A stretch of DNA of 64,000 bases from Psychrobacter sp. AH5. Lineage in GTDB: Bacteria > Pseudomonadota > Gammaproteobacteria > Pseudomonadales > Moraxellaceae. Below the pieces are notes generated by a model. The model did not search any database, was not told where the DNA came from, and saw nothing but the letters and a program-made list of their open reading frames with translations. Each line of letters begins with the position of its first letter. Positions within the stretch are counted from its first letter, which is position 1. The translations under genes and the position numbers were made by a program. Positions 44,150 to 52,404 of this stretch are shown piece after piece. Location: positions 992,001 to 1,056,000 of the forward strand of contig NZ_JAMBMT010000001.1 in NCBI RefSeq assembly GCF_040371085.1. Direction: 5' to 3'.

Positions 44150-44902
44150 ATGTGGGAGTTGGTAAAAGCGGGCGGTTGGCTGATGATGCCGATTGTTATT
44201 TGCTCGGTAGTGGCGCTCATCATTATTATAGAGCGCAGCAGCACTTTGCAGTTCGATAAAATTATACCAATAAGACTGCGTGAACAGCTGATTAATCGCT
44301 TACGTGAAAACGGCACTATAGGCCACACGCAGCTACTTAATGTCAAACAAAAAACTCCCCTAGGAGATATTTTGGCGACCGGTTTGCTTTATAGACAGTA
44401 CGGCCTTGACTCTATGACCATGCATATGCAGAACCGCGCCAGCGTACAAATTCATCAATTAGAAAAAAACATCAATATGCTAGGAACTATAGGCGCTATA
44501 GCTCCGCTCTTAGGCTTATTGGGGACAGTATTAGGTATTATCTCCTCATTCTTAGCTATCACTGATGGCGCTATGCAGGACCCAACCTTACTAGCCGCTG
44601 GCGTGTCTCAAGCGCTGATTACTACCGCAGCTGGCATGATCGTGGCAATACCAGCGCTGGTCGCTTATCGCTATTTTCAGCGCCGTATCGTCGATATCAA
44701 TGCTCAGTTTGAGACTGAGGCGGGGCTTTTGATTCAAGAGCTTTATGACTATAAGCTACTTGATTTCACTCGTCATAATGGTGAGAGCGTGACAGGATTC
44801 TCAGAAAAAACAGCTAGTCATGATAGCTCAACTCGCGCTTATGAGCCTGATTTAGCGGTGCATAAACCTATCAATCTAGATAATGCAGCGCTGACAAAAT
44901 AA
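44150..44902 (+). CDS. exbB: MotA/TolQ/ExbB proton-channel protein (ExbB)
   Basis: Inner-membrane proton-channel subunit that, with ExbD, energises TonB for outer-membrane receptors such as the BtuB-like one in this window. Three membrane segments are visible: near residue 12 (LMMPIVICSVVALIIIIE), about 115-140 (GTIGAIAPLLGLLGTVLGII) and about 160-180 (QALITTAAGMIVAIPALVAY). A long cytoplasmic loop separates the first two. An exbD gene follows. Because no tonB or tol genes are adjacent, a role with another TonB-like partner is possible. Confidence 0.9.
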   Translation: MWELVKAGGWLMMPIVICSVVALIIIIERSSTLQFDKIIPIRLREQLINRLRENGTIGHTQLLNVKQKTPLGDILATGLLYRQYGLDSMTMHMQNRASVQIHQLEKNINMLGTIGAIAPLLGLLGTVLGIISSFLAITDGAMQDPTLLAAGVSQALITTAAGMIVAIPALVAYRYFQRRIVDINAQFETEAGLLIQELYDYKLLDFTRHNGESVTGFSEKTASHDSSTRAYEPDLAVHKPINLDNAALTK

Positions 44903-44939
44903 TTAAGCAATAGCTCGAAGCTATCATGTGGTCATGACC

Positions 44940-45003
44940 TTGGCTCTATTAAAGCTTGGCTCTATTAAAGCTTGGTCCTATCAAAGCTTAGCCCTATCAA
45001 AGA
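44940..45003. repeat. Four imperfect 16-bp tandem copies before exbD
   Basis: Units of TTGGCTCTATTAAAGC: two exact copies, then TTGGTCCTATCAAAGC and TTAGCCCTATCAAAGA. The array runs up to the exbD ribosome site, and the last unit supplies part of it (AAAGAGAG). The unit length is the same as in the array at 33625 and it shares GCnCTATTAA. Confidence 0.85.
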
Positions 45004-45010
45004 GAGTGTT

Positions 45011-45442
45011 ATGCGTTTTAGAAAACCTACTGTCGAGCCGCTTGAGATTAATTTGACGCCGATGATCGATTGCTTATTGTTTTTGATCATATTCTTATTA
45101 TTAGCGACTTCATTCAATCACTTTAGCCGCCTTAATATTATCTTGCCAGAAGCGGAAGGGGTAGAGCTGACCGAGCCACAAGATAGTATCGAGGTGGCGG
45201 TACAAGAAGATGGCAGTTACCTTGTCAACGGCATAGCGCTTGCAAGCAGCAGCGCCGCTGAATTGACCAGTTTGCTACAACAAGAAGCGGGTAGCAATCG
45301 CGAGCTACTGTTTGTGATTGCCGCTGATGCTAATGCGACTCATCAATCAGTGGTACGAGTGATGGATATCGCCGGTAAGCTGGGGTTTTTGAATATTAAT
45401 ATCAGCACGGTAGTACCTTTGGGTCAGCCCCTTCCAGAGTAA
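45011..45442 (+). CDS. exbD: Biopolymer transport protein ExbD
   Basis: Periplasmic-facing partner of ExbB. One N-terminal membrane helix carries the essential Asp: LEINLTPMIDCLLFLIIFLL (Asp at about residue 18 from this start). A periplasmic domain follows, ending VMDIAGKLGFLNINISTVVP. I chose the ATG at 45011, preceded by AAGAGAG; the frame extends upstream into the tandem repeat, where a TTG at 44972 is an unlikely start. Length 144 residues, normal for ExbD. Confidence 0.92.
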   Translation: MRFRKPTVEPLEINLTPMIDCLLFLIIFLLLATSFNHFSRLNIILPEAEGVELTEPQDSIEVAVQEDGSYLVNGIALASSSAAELTSLLQQEAGSNRELLFVIAADANATHQSVVRVMDIAGKLGFLNINISTVVPLGQPLPE

Positions 45443-45654
45443 ATAGCTGTTGGATGATAAATAAAAATAAAGCCATAAAGCACTAGTTTAGCTCTTTAGA
45501 CTCACATTTTCTATTAGTTATCCTCTATATTCTATAGTCTTAGCAGACATGGCTATCTTTTACAGCATGATGTTATACTCTCTCGCAGTTTGTGCTGGCT
45601 TGATACTAGCAAAGCTAATTCTTTTTCTTCTTTTGTATTTGATCCGAGGCTTCT

Positions 45655-47439
45655 ATGAGCCAATCTTGGCCCTCTAATAGTGATAACCGTACGGCTAAAA
45701 CTAAGCTTGAACCAGTCGCGCCGCCTAAGCATAAAACCCTATTGCGTCTTCTTCGTTATCTAAAACCTTATTGGTGGGCGATATTACTTACCATAGTTGG
45801 TTTTGCCATTAACGCGGCTACTGAGATTTGGATTGCTAAATTATTGCAATATATCACTGACGCTATCAATAATAATGATCAAGGCAAACAAAACTTATTC
45901 CCAGCTTTAATAATAGGTTTGTTCTTTGTGCGCGGGGTAGGTAGTTTTTTAGGGAACTATTATTCTGCTCTGGTTTCAAGAAATCTAGTTTATGAGCTAC
46001 GAGTACAGGTGTTTAGCAAGTTGCTGCGTCTGCCAAGCTCATTTTATTTAGCCAATCCATCAGGCACGATATCCTCTAAACTGATTTTCGATGTCGAGCA
46101 AGTCACTGCTGCTAGTACTGACTCAATGAAGACTTTGTTGCGTGATGGCTTAACAGTGATCGCTTTACTTGGCTTTTTGTTATATACCAACTGGCGTTTG
46201 ACGCTGATTTTGTTTTTGGTTTTACCACCTATATTATTGCTAATTCGTATAGCTTCTAGGCGTTACCTTAAGTTGTCAAAAGGCATTCAAAAAACAATGG
46301 GCGATGTCAGTCATATTACTAATGAGGTCATTGGCGGTTATCAAGTAGTCAAAAACTATGGCGGACAGGCCTATGAAGCCAAGCGCTTTGATAAGACTTC
46401 GCTTGAGAACTTACGCCAAGGGATGAAAGTTGTAGTGACTAACAGCATCAACACGCCAGCGGTACAGCTATTGATGGCAGTAGCGATGTCTGTGGTGGTT
46501 TGGCTAGCGCTGCGTCCTCAGGTTATCAGTGACTTCTCAGCAGGGGAGTTTATCTCCTACATTGCAGCAGCAGGACTGCTTAGTAAGCCAGTACGCTCTT
46601 TGACTGATGTCAATCAAAAGCTACAAAGAGGGATTGCGGCTGGCGAGTCTATATTTGCCTTGATTGATGAGACAGAAGAGCAGGATACTGGCACGCTAAA
46701 TCCAACGCTGTCAGGGGAGCTTAAATTAGATAAGGTCAGCTTGATTTATCCTGATTCAACCGTTGCCTTACAAGACTTTAGCTTGGAGGTAAAAGCAGGC
46801 GAGACTGTCGCTTTAGTAGGGCGTAGCGGCGCGGGTAAGTCGTCGCTAGTGAATTTGTTGACACGCACGTTATCGACCAGCTCAGGCCAGATTACTATGG
46901 ATAATATACCTATTGAGGATATTACTTTAGAGAGTCTGCGCGAGCAGATTGCGATGGTCAATCAGCAAGTGGTGCTATTTAATACTAGTGTTTTTGAAAA
47001 TATCGCCTATGGTAGCTTGGCTACTAAGAGCCAAGCTGAGGTTGAGCGTGCGGCAAGAGATGCTTTTGCCCATGACTTCATTATGAAAATGCCGCAAGGT
47101 TATCAAAGTCAAATAGGCGCTGAGGGTTTGCAGCTCTCTGGTGGTCAACGTCAGCGCTTATCTATTGCTAGAGCGCTACTAAAAGATGCGCCTATTTTGA
47201 TCTTAGATGAGGCCACAAGCGCGCTTGACAATGAGTCAGAATACTATATCCAACAAGCGCTAGATAATGTCATGAAAGATCGGACTACCTTAGTTATCGC
47301 TCACCGTTTGACGACTATTGAGTCGGCAGATCGTATCGCGGTGATGGATAGCGGGCGTATTGTGGAGATTGGCACACACGAAGACTTGCTCCAAAAGCAA
47401 GGGCATTACGCGCAAATGTATGAGCGTGATTTTGAATAA
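45655..47439 (+). CDS. msbA: Lipid A export ATP-binding/permease MsbA
   Basis: Homodimeric ABC exporter that flips lipid A-core across the inner membrane. Six membrane helices lie in residues about 35-310. The nucleotide-binding domain shows Walker A (LVGRSGAGKSSLVNLL, about 395), Q-loop (AMVNQQVVLFN), signature LQLSGGQRQRLSIARALL, Walker B (ILILDEATSALD) and the H-loop (VIAHRLTTIE). Length 594 residues, close to E. coli MsbA (582). lpxK follows after 23 bases and kdsB lies downstream, the usual lipid A/KDO grouping, which supports MsbA over other ABC exporters. Confidence 0.96.
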   Translation: MSQSWPSNSDNRTAKTKLEPVAPPKHKTLLRLLRYLKPYWWAILLTIVGFAINAATEIWIAKLLQYITDAINNNDQGKQNLFPALIIGLFFVRGVGSFLGNYYSALVSRNLVYELRVQVFSKLLRLPSSFYLANPSGTISSKLIFDVEQVTAASTDSMKTLLRDGLTVIALLGFLLYTNWRLTLILFLVLPPILLLIRIASRRYLKLSKGIQKTMGDVSHITNEVIGGYQVVKNYGGQAYEAKRFDKTSLENLRQGMKVVVTNSINTPAVQLLMAVAMSVVVWLALRPQVISDFSAGEFISYIAAAGLLSKPVRSLTDVNQKLQRGIAAGESIFALIDETEEQDTGTLNPTLSGELKLDKVSLIYPDSTVALQDFSLEVKAGETVALVGRSGAGKSSLVNLLTRTLSTSSGQITMDNIPIEDITLESLREQIAMVNQQVVLFNTSVFENIAYGSLATKSQAEVERAARDAFAHDFIMKMPQGYQSQIGAEGLQLSGGQRQRLSIARALLKDAPILILDEATSALDNESEYYIQQALDNVMKDRTTLVIAHRLTTIESADRIAVMDSGRIVEIGTHEDLLQKQGHYAQMYERDFE

Positions 47440-47462
47440 CTTATTATAACCTAAGCTTCGTT

Positions 47463-48641
47463 ATGACATTGGAAACCCTAGTAACTAAAGCGTGGCAGCG
47501 CAAAGCCGCTTGGCTATGGCTATTACTGCCCTTTAGTGCATTGTATGGCCTGATAATTTTTTTACGCCGAAAAGCTTATCAATTAGGTCTGCTTGCCAGT
47601 TATCGCGCGCCCGCTACGGTCATGGTAATCGGTAATATCAGTGTGGGCGGTAGTGGTAAAACGCCGCTAATTATCAGCTTAGTTAAATATTTGCAGCAGC
47701 GCGGCATCAAGGTAGGGGTCATTAGTCGGGGCTATGGCGGTGAGACATCGCAAATGCCAGCGTTAGTCACTAAAGATAGCGCACCGAATATAGTGGGTGA
47801 TGAGCCGTGTTTGATCGTCAATATGACGGGCGTGGCTATGGCGGTTTGTCCAAACCGTGAGCAAGCTATTACCACTTTACTAGCCGCTCATGATGATATT
47901 CAATTGATTATCGCGGATGATGGTCTGCAGCATTATGCTATGCAGCGAGATATTGAATGGATAGTAGTGGATGCAGAGCGCGGCTTTGGTAATGCTCAGC
48001 TATTGCCGACAGGGTTTTTGCGAGAGCCTTTATCTCGCCTCGAAAACAGCACCGTTATTTACCACAAAAAGCTGGATAATTTAAAGTTAACTAAAGGTGA
48101 GTTAAGCAAAGGCGCGCAGGTCAACGATAGTGCTTTGACTATGCAGCTGCTACCGGATCCATTACAGCTACTTATTATAGATGAGGAAGTAGATAAAAGT
48201 GGACATAGAGCTACGCCGCACACTAATTTAGCCTTACCTAAAGTTGGCAGCATAGTACACGGTGTCAGTGGGATCGGCTATCCGCAGCGCTTTTTTGACA
48301 CCCTAAGCACCCTTGGCTTTGAGGTTATTGAGCACCCTTACCCTGATCATTATGATTTTAGTTTGGCTGAATTATTACAATATACTAAGCATCCTATTAT
48401 AGTCACTAGTAAAGATGCGGTAAAAATAAAAGCGCTGTGGCGGCAACAAAACTTATTAGACAAATCAGCAAGTGGTAGTGAGTTGACATCTAATCCCGAC
48501 TGGGATGAATTAGCTGCTAGGCTTTGGGTATTACCGGTGAGCGCTGAGCTATCTGCTGCTTGTTACCAAAGACTAGAGCAGCAACTAAAAAACCTAGGTA
48601 TTGTTAGTAGTCTAAATAATGATATTAGTCCCTCAACTTAA
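47463..48641 (+). CDS. lpxK: Tetraacyldisaccharide 4'-kinase LpxK
   Basis: Phosphorylates the 4' position of the lipid A disaccharide. An N-terminal membrane-association segment (WLWLLLPFSALYGLIIFLRR) is followed by the Walker A loop GNISVGGSGKTPLIISLVKY (about residue 55-75), VISRGYGG, VGDEPCLIV and IADDGLQHYAMQRDIEWIVV, all typical of LpxK. At 392 residues it is somewhat longer than E. coli LpxK (328), due to insertions in the C-terminal half. It is cotranscribed with msbA. Confidence 0.96.
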   Translation: MTLETLVTKAWQRKAAWLWLLLPFSALYGLIIFLRRKAYQLGLLASYRAPATVMVIGNISVGGSGKTPLIISLVKYLQQRGIKVGVISRGYGGETSQMPALVTKDSAPNIVGDEPCLIVNMTGVAMAVCPNREQAITTLLAAHDDIQLIIADDGLQHYAMQRDIEWIVVDAERGFGNAQLLPTGFLREPLSRLENSTVIYHKKLDNLKLTKGELSKGAQVNDSALTMQLLPDPLQLLIIDEEVDKSGHRATPHTNLALPKVGSIVHGVSGIGYPQRFFDTLSTLGFEVIEHPYPDHYDFSLAELLQYTKHPIIVTSKDAVKIKALWRQQNLLDKSASGSELTSNPDWDELAARLWVLPVSAELSAACYQRLEQQLKNLGIVSSLNNDISPST

Positions 48642-48726
48642 GATACGCTTATGTCAAGATACTAACCTTTCACCCTACCATCATTAGCTGATATTATTAA
48701 TTTTAACCTTGTTAGAGAAGCTAGCT

Positions 48727-49587
48727 ATGGCAAATAACTTATCCGATAACGCTTCAAGTACTCCTTTATCTATCTCTACAGCTGCCAAAACTCACATTGT
48801 CATTCCGGCTCGTTTTAGCAGTACGCGTTTGCCGGGTAAACCGCTATTACTGATCCATGGTAAGCCGATGATTCTTTGGGTCGCTGAAAAAGCACAAGCG
48901 GCGCATTTTGCGGATGATATGTGCATAGCGACTGATGATGAAGCTATAGCTAGGGTCTGTACTGAGGCGGGTTTTGAGGTAGTAATGACGCGTTCTGATC
49001 ATGTCTCAGGAACCGATCGTTTGGCAGAGGTCGCCGCTATTAAAGGTTGGCCTGAACAAGACATCGTCGTCAATATGCAAGGCGATGAGCCATTAGTGCC
49101 GCCGTTATTATTAGAGCAAGTCAAAACTTTATTGGTTAAGGATAGTGCTAGCGTAATGGCAACGTTATATGAGCCGATTGGGGATTGTGCTAGTTTTATG
49201 CGTTCCTCAGTCGTCAAAGTAGTTAGCACTAGCGCTCATAGTGATAATCTACAGCGTGCGCTCTATTTTAGCCGGGCGCCTATCCCGCATGACCGTGACT
49301 TAGCATTGGCTATGGACAAGCCACCGGCAGCCATAGCTCCAAAAAACGCTTATCGGCATCTGGGCTTATATGCTTACCGTGTCCGTTTATTGCAGCAGTT
49401 TGTGCAATGGCCACAGTCGCCGCTTGAGCTCCTTGAGAGCCTAGAGCAGCTACGTATTTTGGAAAACGGTGGACAGATAGCCATCGCAGCAGCTGAGCTG
49501 CAATTGCCAGCCGGGGTTGATACACAAGAGGATTTGGATCGTCTAAACGCGATGAGCTTAGCTGACTTTCAACGTGGTCATGGTTAA
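48727..49587 (+). CDS. kdsB: 3-deoxy-manno-octulosonate cytidylyltransferase KdsB
   Basis: Activates KDO as CMP-KDO for lipopolysaccharide inner core. Motifs: [76 protein letters not shown] and [11 protein letters not shown]. The ATG at 48727 is preferred; a TTG frame start six codons earlier has no support, while AGAGAAG precedes the ATG. The N-terminal about 20 residues are an extra Ser/Thr-rich leader. Length 286 residues (E. coli 248). It lies downstream of msbA-lpxK. Confidence 0.96.
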   Translation: MANNLSDNASSTPLSISTAAKTHIVIPARFSSTRLPGKPLLLIHGKPMILWVAEKAQAAHFADDMCIATDDEAIARVCTEAGFEVVMTRSDHVSGTDRLAEVAAIKGWPEQDIVVNMQGDEPLVPPLLLEQVKTLLVKDSASVMATLYEPIGDCASFMRSSVVKVVSTSAHSDNLQRALYFSRAPIPHDRDLALAMDKPPAAIAPKNAYRHLGLYAYRVRLLQQFVQWPQSPLELLESLEQLRILENGGQIAIAAAELQLPAGVDTQEDLDRLNAMSLADFQRGHG

Positions 49588-49636
49588 CGAGCTAGTGGCG
49601 ATGATAAGATGGCAAATATAAGTTAGCAAAGATAGG

Positions 49637-50773
49637 ATGGCAAAGCACATGACACAGAGTATTTATTTTGCGCCTTTGCTACCTTGGCAGCAGACATTAT
49701 GGACACAGCTGACCGATCGCGTGTTGACACCGCCGCATCATTTGCCGCATGCGCTATTAGCTGCCGGTATGGCAGGTATGGGTAAACGCGCATTCGTTTG
49801 GCGTTTTGTGGCTTGGTTATTATGCCAAAGACGAGGTAGTCATCCGCTAGGGGCTTGCGGCGACTGTGAGAGTTGTCAGTGGCTAAAATCAGGCACCCAT
49901 CCTAGCTTGCAAGTACTGCCACTGACCAGTATGCCGCTAGAGGCTGAGCCTGAAAATCAGCAAGAGCCGTCTCACTCTAATAGCAGCGCTAAGTCCAAAA
50001 AGCAAAGCTTAGCCAACAAGTCTGCTAAGTCGGTCAGTAACGCTTTAGTCACCATCAAGGTCGATGATATTCGCGCGCTCCAGCCTTTTATTTATCAAGG
50101 CGGGCAGGGCATGCGTATTTGTGTACTGGACTACGCTGAACAGATGACTATTGCCGCTGCTAATGCGCTACTTAAAACTTTAGAAGAACCACAAGCGCAA
50201 GTGCATCTGTTTTTGCTTAGTGATACGCCCGCCAAACTACTACCTACTATCAAAAGCCGCGTGCAACAATTACCTTTGCAACATATTGAGAGCTCTATTG
50301 CTATTGATTATGTGCAACAAGCGCTTGGTAGTACTATTAATCGTCAAGCAGTCAGCCCTGAGCAGATCCGGCAGCTACTGCAACTGGCTAATGGCGCGCC
50401 GCTTGCTGCAATAGATTTAGCGCAGGCTAGTTGGTACGCTAAGCGCGCGTTGTGGCTAACGACGTGGCAGGCCTTACGCAGCGGCAAACGCAGTAGCTTA
50501 GCGGCCAGTGACTATTGGCAACAGCAGCTACCATTGACTGATTTTATCAAGTTGACGGAGCTTATGCTGCTTGATATTCGCCGTATAGCTATGGGGTTAG
50601 CGAGTAATCAAGTAGACATTGAGCTCTCGCAAGCTTTAGCGCAGTATCAGCCTACAGATACGGGGCTACAAAAGCTTAGCGATAGCTTGCAACAAATCAA
50701 AGTCTCGCTACAACAAAATGTTCAAGAAAAATTCGCTTATGATAAGCTGATGCAACAATTAGCTTATTTATAA
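49637..50773 (+). CDS. holB: DNA polymerase III delta' subunit HolB
   Basis: Clamp-loader subunit of DNA polymerase III. Visible: HALLAAGMAGMGKRAFVWRF (a degenerate P-loop, about residue 38-57), the zinc module ACGDCESCQWLKSGTHPSL and the AAA+ region with ADNALLKTLEEP-type sequence, here AAANALLKTLEEPQAQVHLF, followed by LPTIKSRVQQL (sensor 1). A Ser/Lys-rich insertion lies at about 100-135. The first ATG was taken; one four codons later is possible. pilZ follows after 56 bases, the same pairing as in Pseudomonas and Acinetobacter. Confidence 0.93.
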   Translation: MAKHMTQSIYFAPLLPWQQTLWTQLTDRVLTPPHHLPHALLAAGMAGMGKRAFVWRFVAWLLCQRRGSHPLGACGDCESCQWLKSGTHPSLQVLPLTSMPLEAEPENQQEPSHSNSSAKSKKQSLANKSAKSVSNALVTIKVDDIRALQPFIYQGGQGMRICVLDYAEQMTIAAANALLKTLEEPQAQVHLFLLSDTPAKLLPTIKSRVQQLPLQHIESSIAIDYVQQALGSTINRQAVSPEQIRQLLQLANGAPLAAIDLAQASWYAKRALWLTTWQALRSGKRSSLAASDYWQQQLPLTDFIKLTELMLLDIRRIAMGLASNQVDIELSQALAQYQPTDTGLQKLSDSLQQIKVSLQQNVQEKFAYDKLMQQLAYL

Positions 50774-50829
50774 TGGCTGACTATTTACTCTAATTGCTAT
50801 TTCATAAACTATCTTTTAAGGAGCGGACT

Positions 50830-51177
50830 ATGGCCATGCCAGGACGTGGTGGAATTCTTACTTGTCATATTGAGGATGTAGCAACGCTATATGCTAGCTA
50901 TTTATCTTTTGTAGAAAACGGTGCATTATTTGTCCCAAGCAGCCTTGAGCAGCAGTTAGGTGACGAGGTTTTTGTAGCATTTACTCTGCCAAACTCCAGC
51001 GAGCGTTTGCCGATGAGTGGTAAAGTAGTTTGGCTCAATCATAAAGCCAATGCCCATCGTCCAGCAGGGTTTGCAGTACAGATAGGCAAAGATGTCACCG
51101 GCCAAAGAATTAAGAATGAAGTAGAGCGCTTGCTTGCCGGCAAGATTGACAGTCAACAAAACACATATACTATGTAG
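50830..51177 (+). CDS. pilZ: PilZ-domain protein (type IV pilus biogenesis)
   Basis: Single PilZ domain of the type founded by Pseudomonas PilZ, needed for type IV pilus assembly. Family features: PGRGGILTCHIEDVATLYAS, ENGALFVPSS, LGDEVFVAFTLP, SGKVVWLNHKA and PAGFAVQIGKD. The canonical c-di-GMP-binding RxxxR motif is absent, as in Pseudomonas PilZ, which does not bind c-di-GMP well. AAGGAG lies six bases before the ATG at 50830, so the upstream 12-codon extension of the frame is rejected. Length 116 residues. Confidence 0.92.
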   Translation: MAMPGRGGILTCHIEDVATLYASYLSFVENGALFVPSSLEQQLGDEVFVAFTLPNSSERLPMSGKVVWLNHKANAHRPAGFAVQIGKDVTGQRIKNEVERLLAGKIDSQQNTYTM

Positions 51178-51201
51178 GCTAATAGCTGTTTATAAAACAC
51201 C

Positions 51202-52215
51202 TTAATAGCGCGACGGTACATACATATCATCAGGAATAGGCTCGCGATAATACTCATCATCGCGCTTACGCTCAGGCAGATCGACCTCATCACGAGGCAC
51301 TTCTTTATAAGGGATTTGTTCTAATAGATGAGCGATACAATTAAGCCGAGCGCGTTTTTTATTATTGCCTTCCACGACCCACCACGGCGCTTCTGGTATA
51401 TGAGTACGCTCAAACATCGTCTCCTTAGCCTTCGTATAATCCTCCCAGCGTCGTCTCGACTCTAAATCCATAGGGGAGAGCTTCCACTGTTTTAACGGAT
51501 CGTGAATACGGCTCATAAAACGCGAGTGCTGCTCGTCATCGGTGATAGAAAACCAGTACTTTACTAGCCTAATACCGGAGCGTACCAGCATGCGCTCAAA
51601 CTCAGGTACCGATTGAAAAAACTCTTCGTACTGCGCATCGGTACAAAATCCCATTACCCGCTCCACGCCCACACGGTTGTACCAGCTGCGATCGAATAAT
51701 ACAATCTCGCCAGCCGCGGGCAGATGGGCAACATAGCGCTGAAAGTACCACTGCGATTGCTCACGCTCAGTAGGTGCAGGCAGCGCCGCCACTCGGCAAA
51801 CCCTTGGGTTGAGGCGCTGAGTGATACGCTTGATCGCGCCGCCTTTGCCCGCAGAATCCCGTCCCTCAAACACCACCACGATACGCTCACCGCGATCGAC
51901 TACCCAGTCTTGTAGTTTAATTAGCTCGCGCTGCAAACGTACCAATTCTTGAAAATAAGTACGACGATCTAAGCGCTCTTGTTCGCTCATCTGCCGCCCA
52001 TCAAAACGAAAGTCACGCACATAGTCGTCTATTTCGTTCTCAAGCTCCTCATCATAACTATCAATTAGATCTTGATGCATTTTGCGCCGAAGCTCATCGT
52101 TGAACACCTCCTTATCCATACGACCAATAAAATTATCACGCTCCGCCGCGCTCATCTCGCTATGCTCTTGTCGGCTTAAGGACTTAGGATCTATGGTTGA
52201 GGGTATGCTTGCCAT
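51202..52215 (-). CDS. ppk2: Polyphosphate kinase 2 (PPK2 family)
   Basis: Transfers phosphate between polyphosphate and nucleotides. Class I PPK2 enzymes mostly make NTP from NDP using polyphosphate. Walker A RIVVVFEGRDSAGKGGAIKR, the lid segment RVAALPAPTEREQSQWYFQR, Walker B IVLFDRSWYNRVGVERVMG and the DPLKQWKLSPMDLESRRRWE segment are all present. At 337 residues it is a one-domain enzyme with a longer charged N terminus. It stands alone, converging on pilZ with 24 bases between the stops. Confidence 0.94.
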   Translation of the reverse strand: MASIPSTIDPKSLSRQEHSEMSAAERDNFIGRMDKEVFNDELRRKMHQDLIDSYDEELENEIDDYVRDFRFDGRQMSEQERLDRRTYFQELVRLQRELIKLQDWVVDRGERIVVVFEGRDSAGKGGAIKRITQRLNPRVCRVAALPAPTEREQSQWYFQRYVAHLPAAGEIVLFDRSWYNRVGVERVMGFCTDAQYEEFFQSVPEFERMLVRSGIRLVKYWFSITDDEQHSRFMSRIHDPLKQWKLSPMDLESRRRWEDYTKAKETMFERTHIPEAPWWVVEGNNKKRARLNCIAHLLEQIPYKEVPRDEVDLPERKRDDEYYREPIPDDMYVPSRY

Positions 52216-52338
52216 ATTGTACTCGCTGATAGGGATAGATTTTATTATAGTTGCTAATACTCTATCACAGCTTTGCTATAAGCTAGAGACAGACTACGCT
52301 TTGTCAATAAAAAAACTCAAAACAATAAAATAAAAGTC

Positions 52339-52376
52339 AAAAAAATGCTCCCTAATTAATCATTAGAGAGCATTTT
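52339..52376 (-). terminator. Rho-independent terminator of the thiolase gene
   Basis: On the minus strand AAAATGCTCTCTAAT-GATTA-ATTAGGGAGCATTTT forms a fifteen-pair stem (one wobble) followed by T residues, about 30 bases after the thiolase stop codon. Confidence 0.9.
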
Positions 52377-52404
52377 AGTGTAGCTAGTAGGTTTGTAGCG
52401 TTTC

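Noticed and set aside
44972..45010. Upstream TTG start of exbD inside the tandem repeat
   Set aside because: The ExbD family start and the AAGAGAG ribosome site both fit the ATG at 45011; the upstream residues are encoded by repeat DNA.
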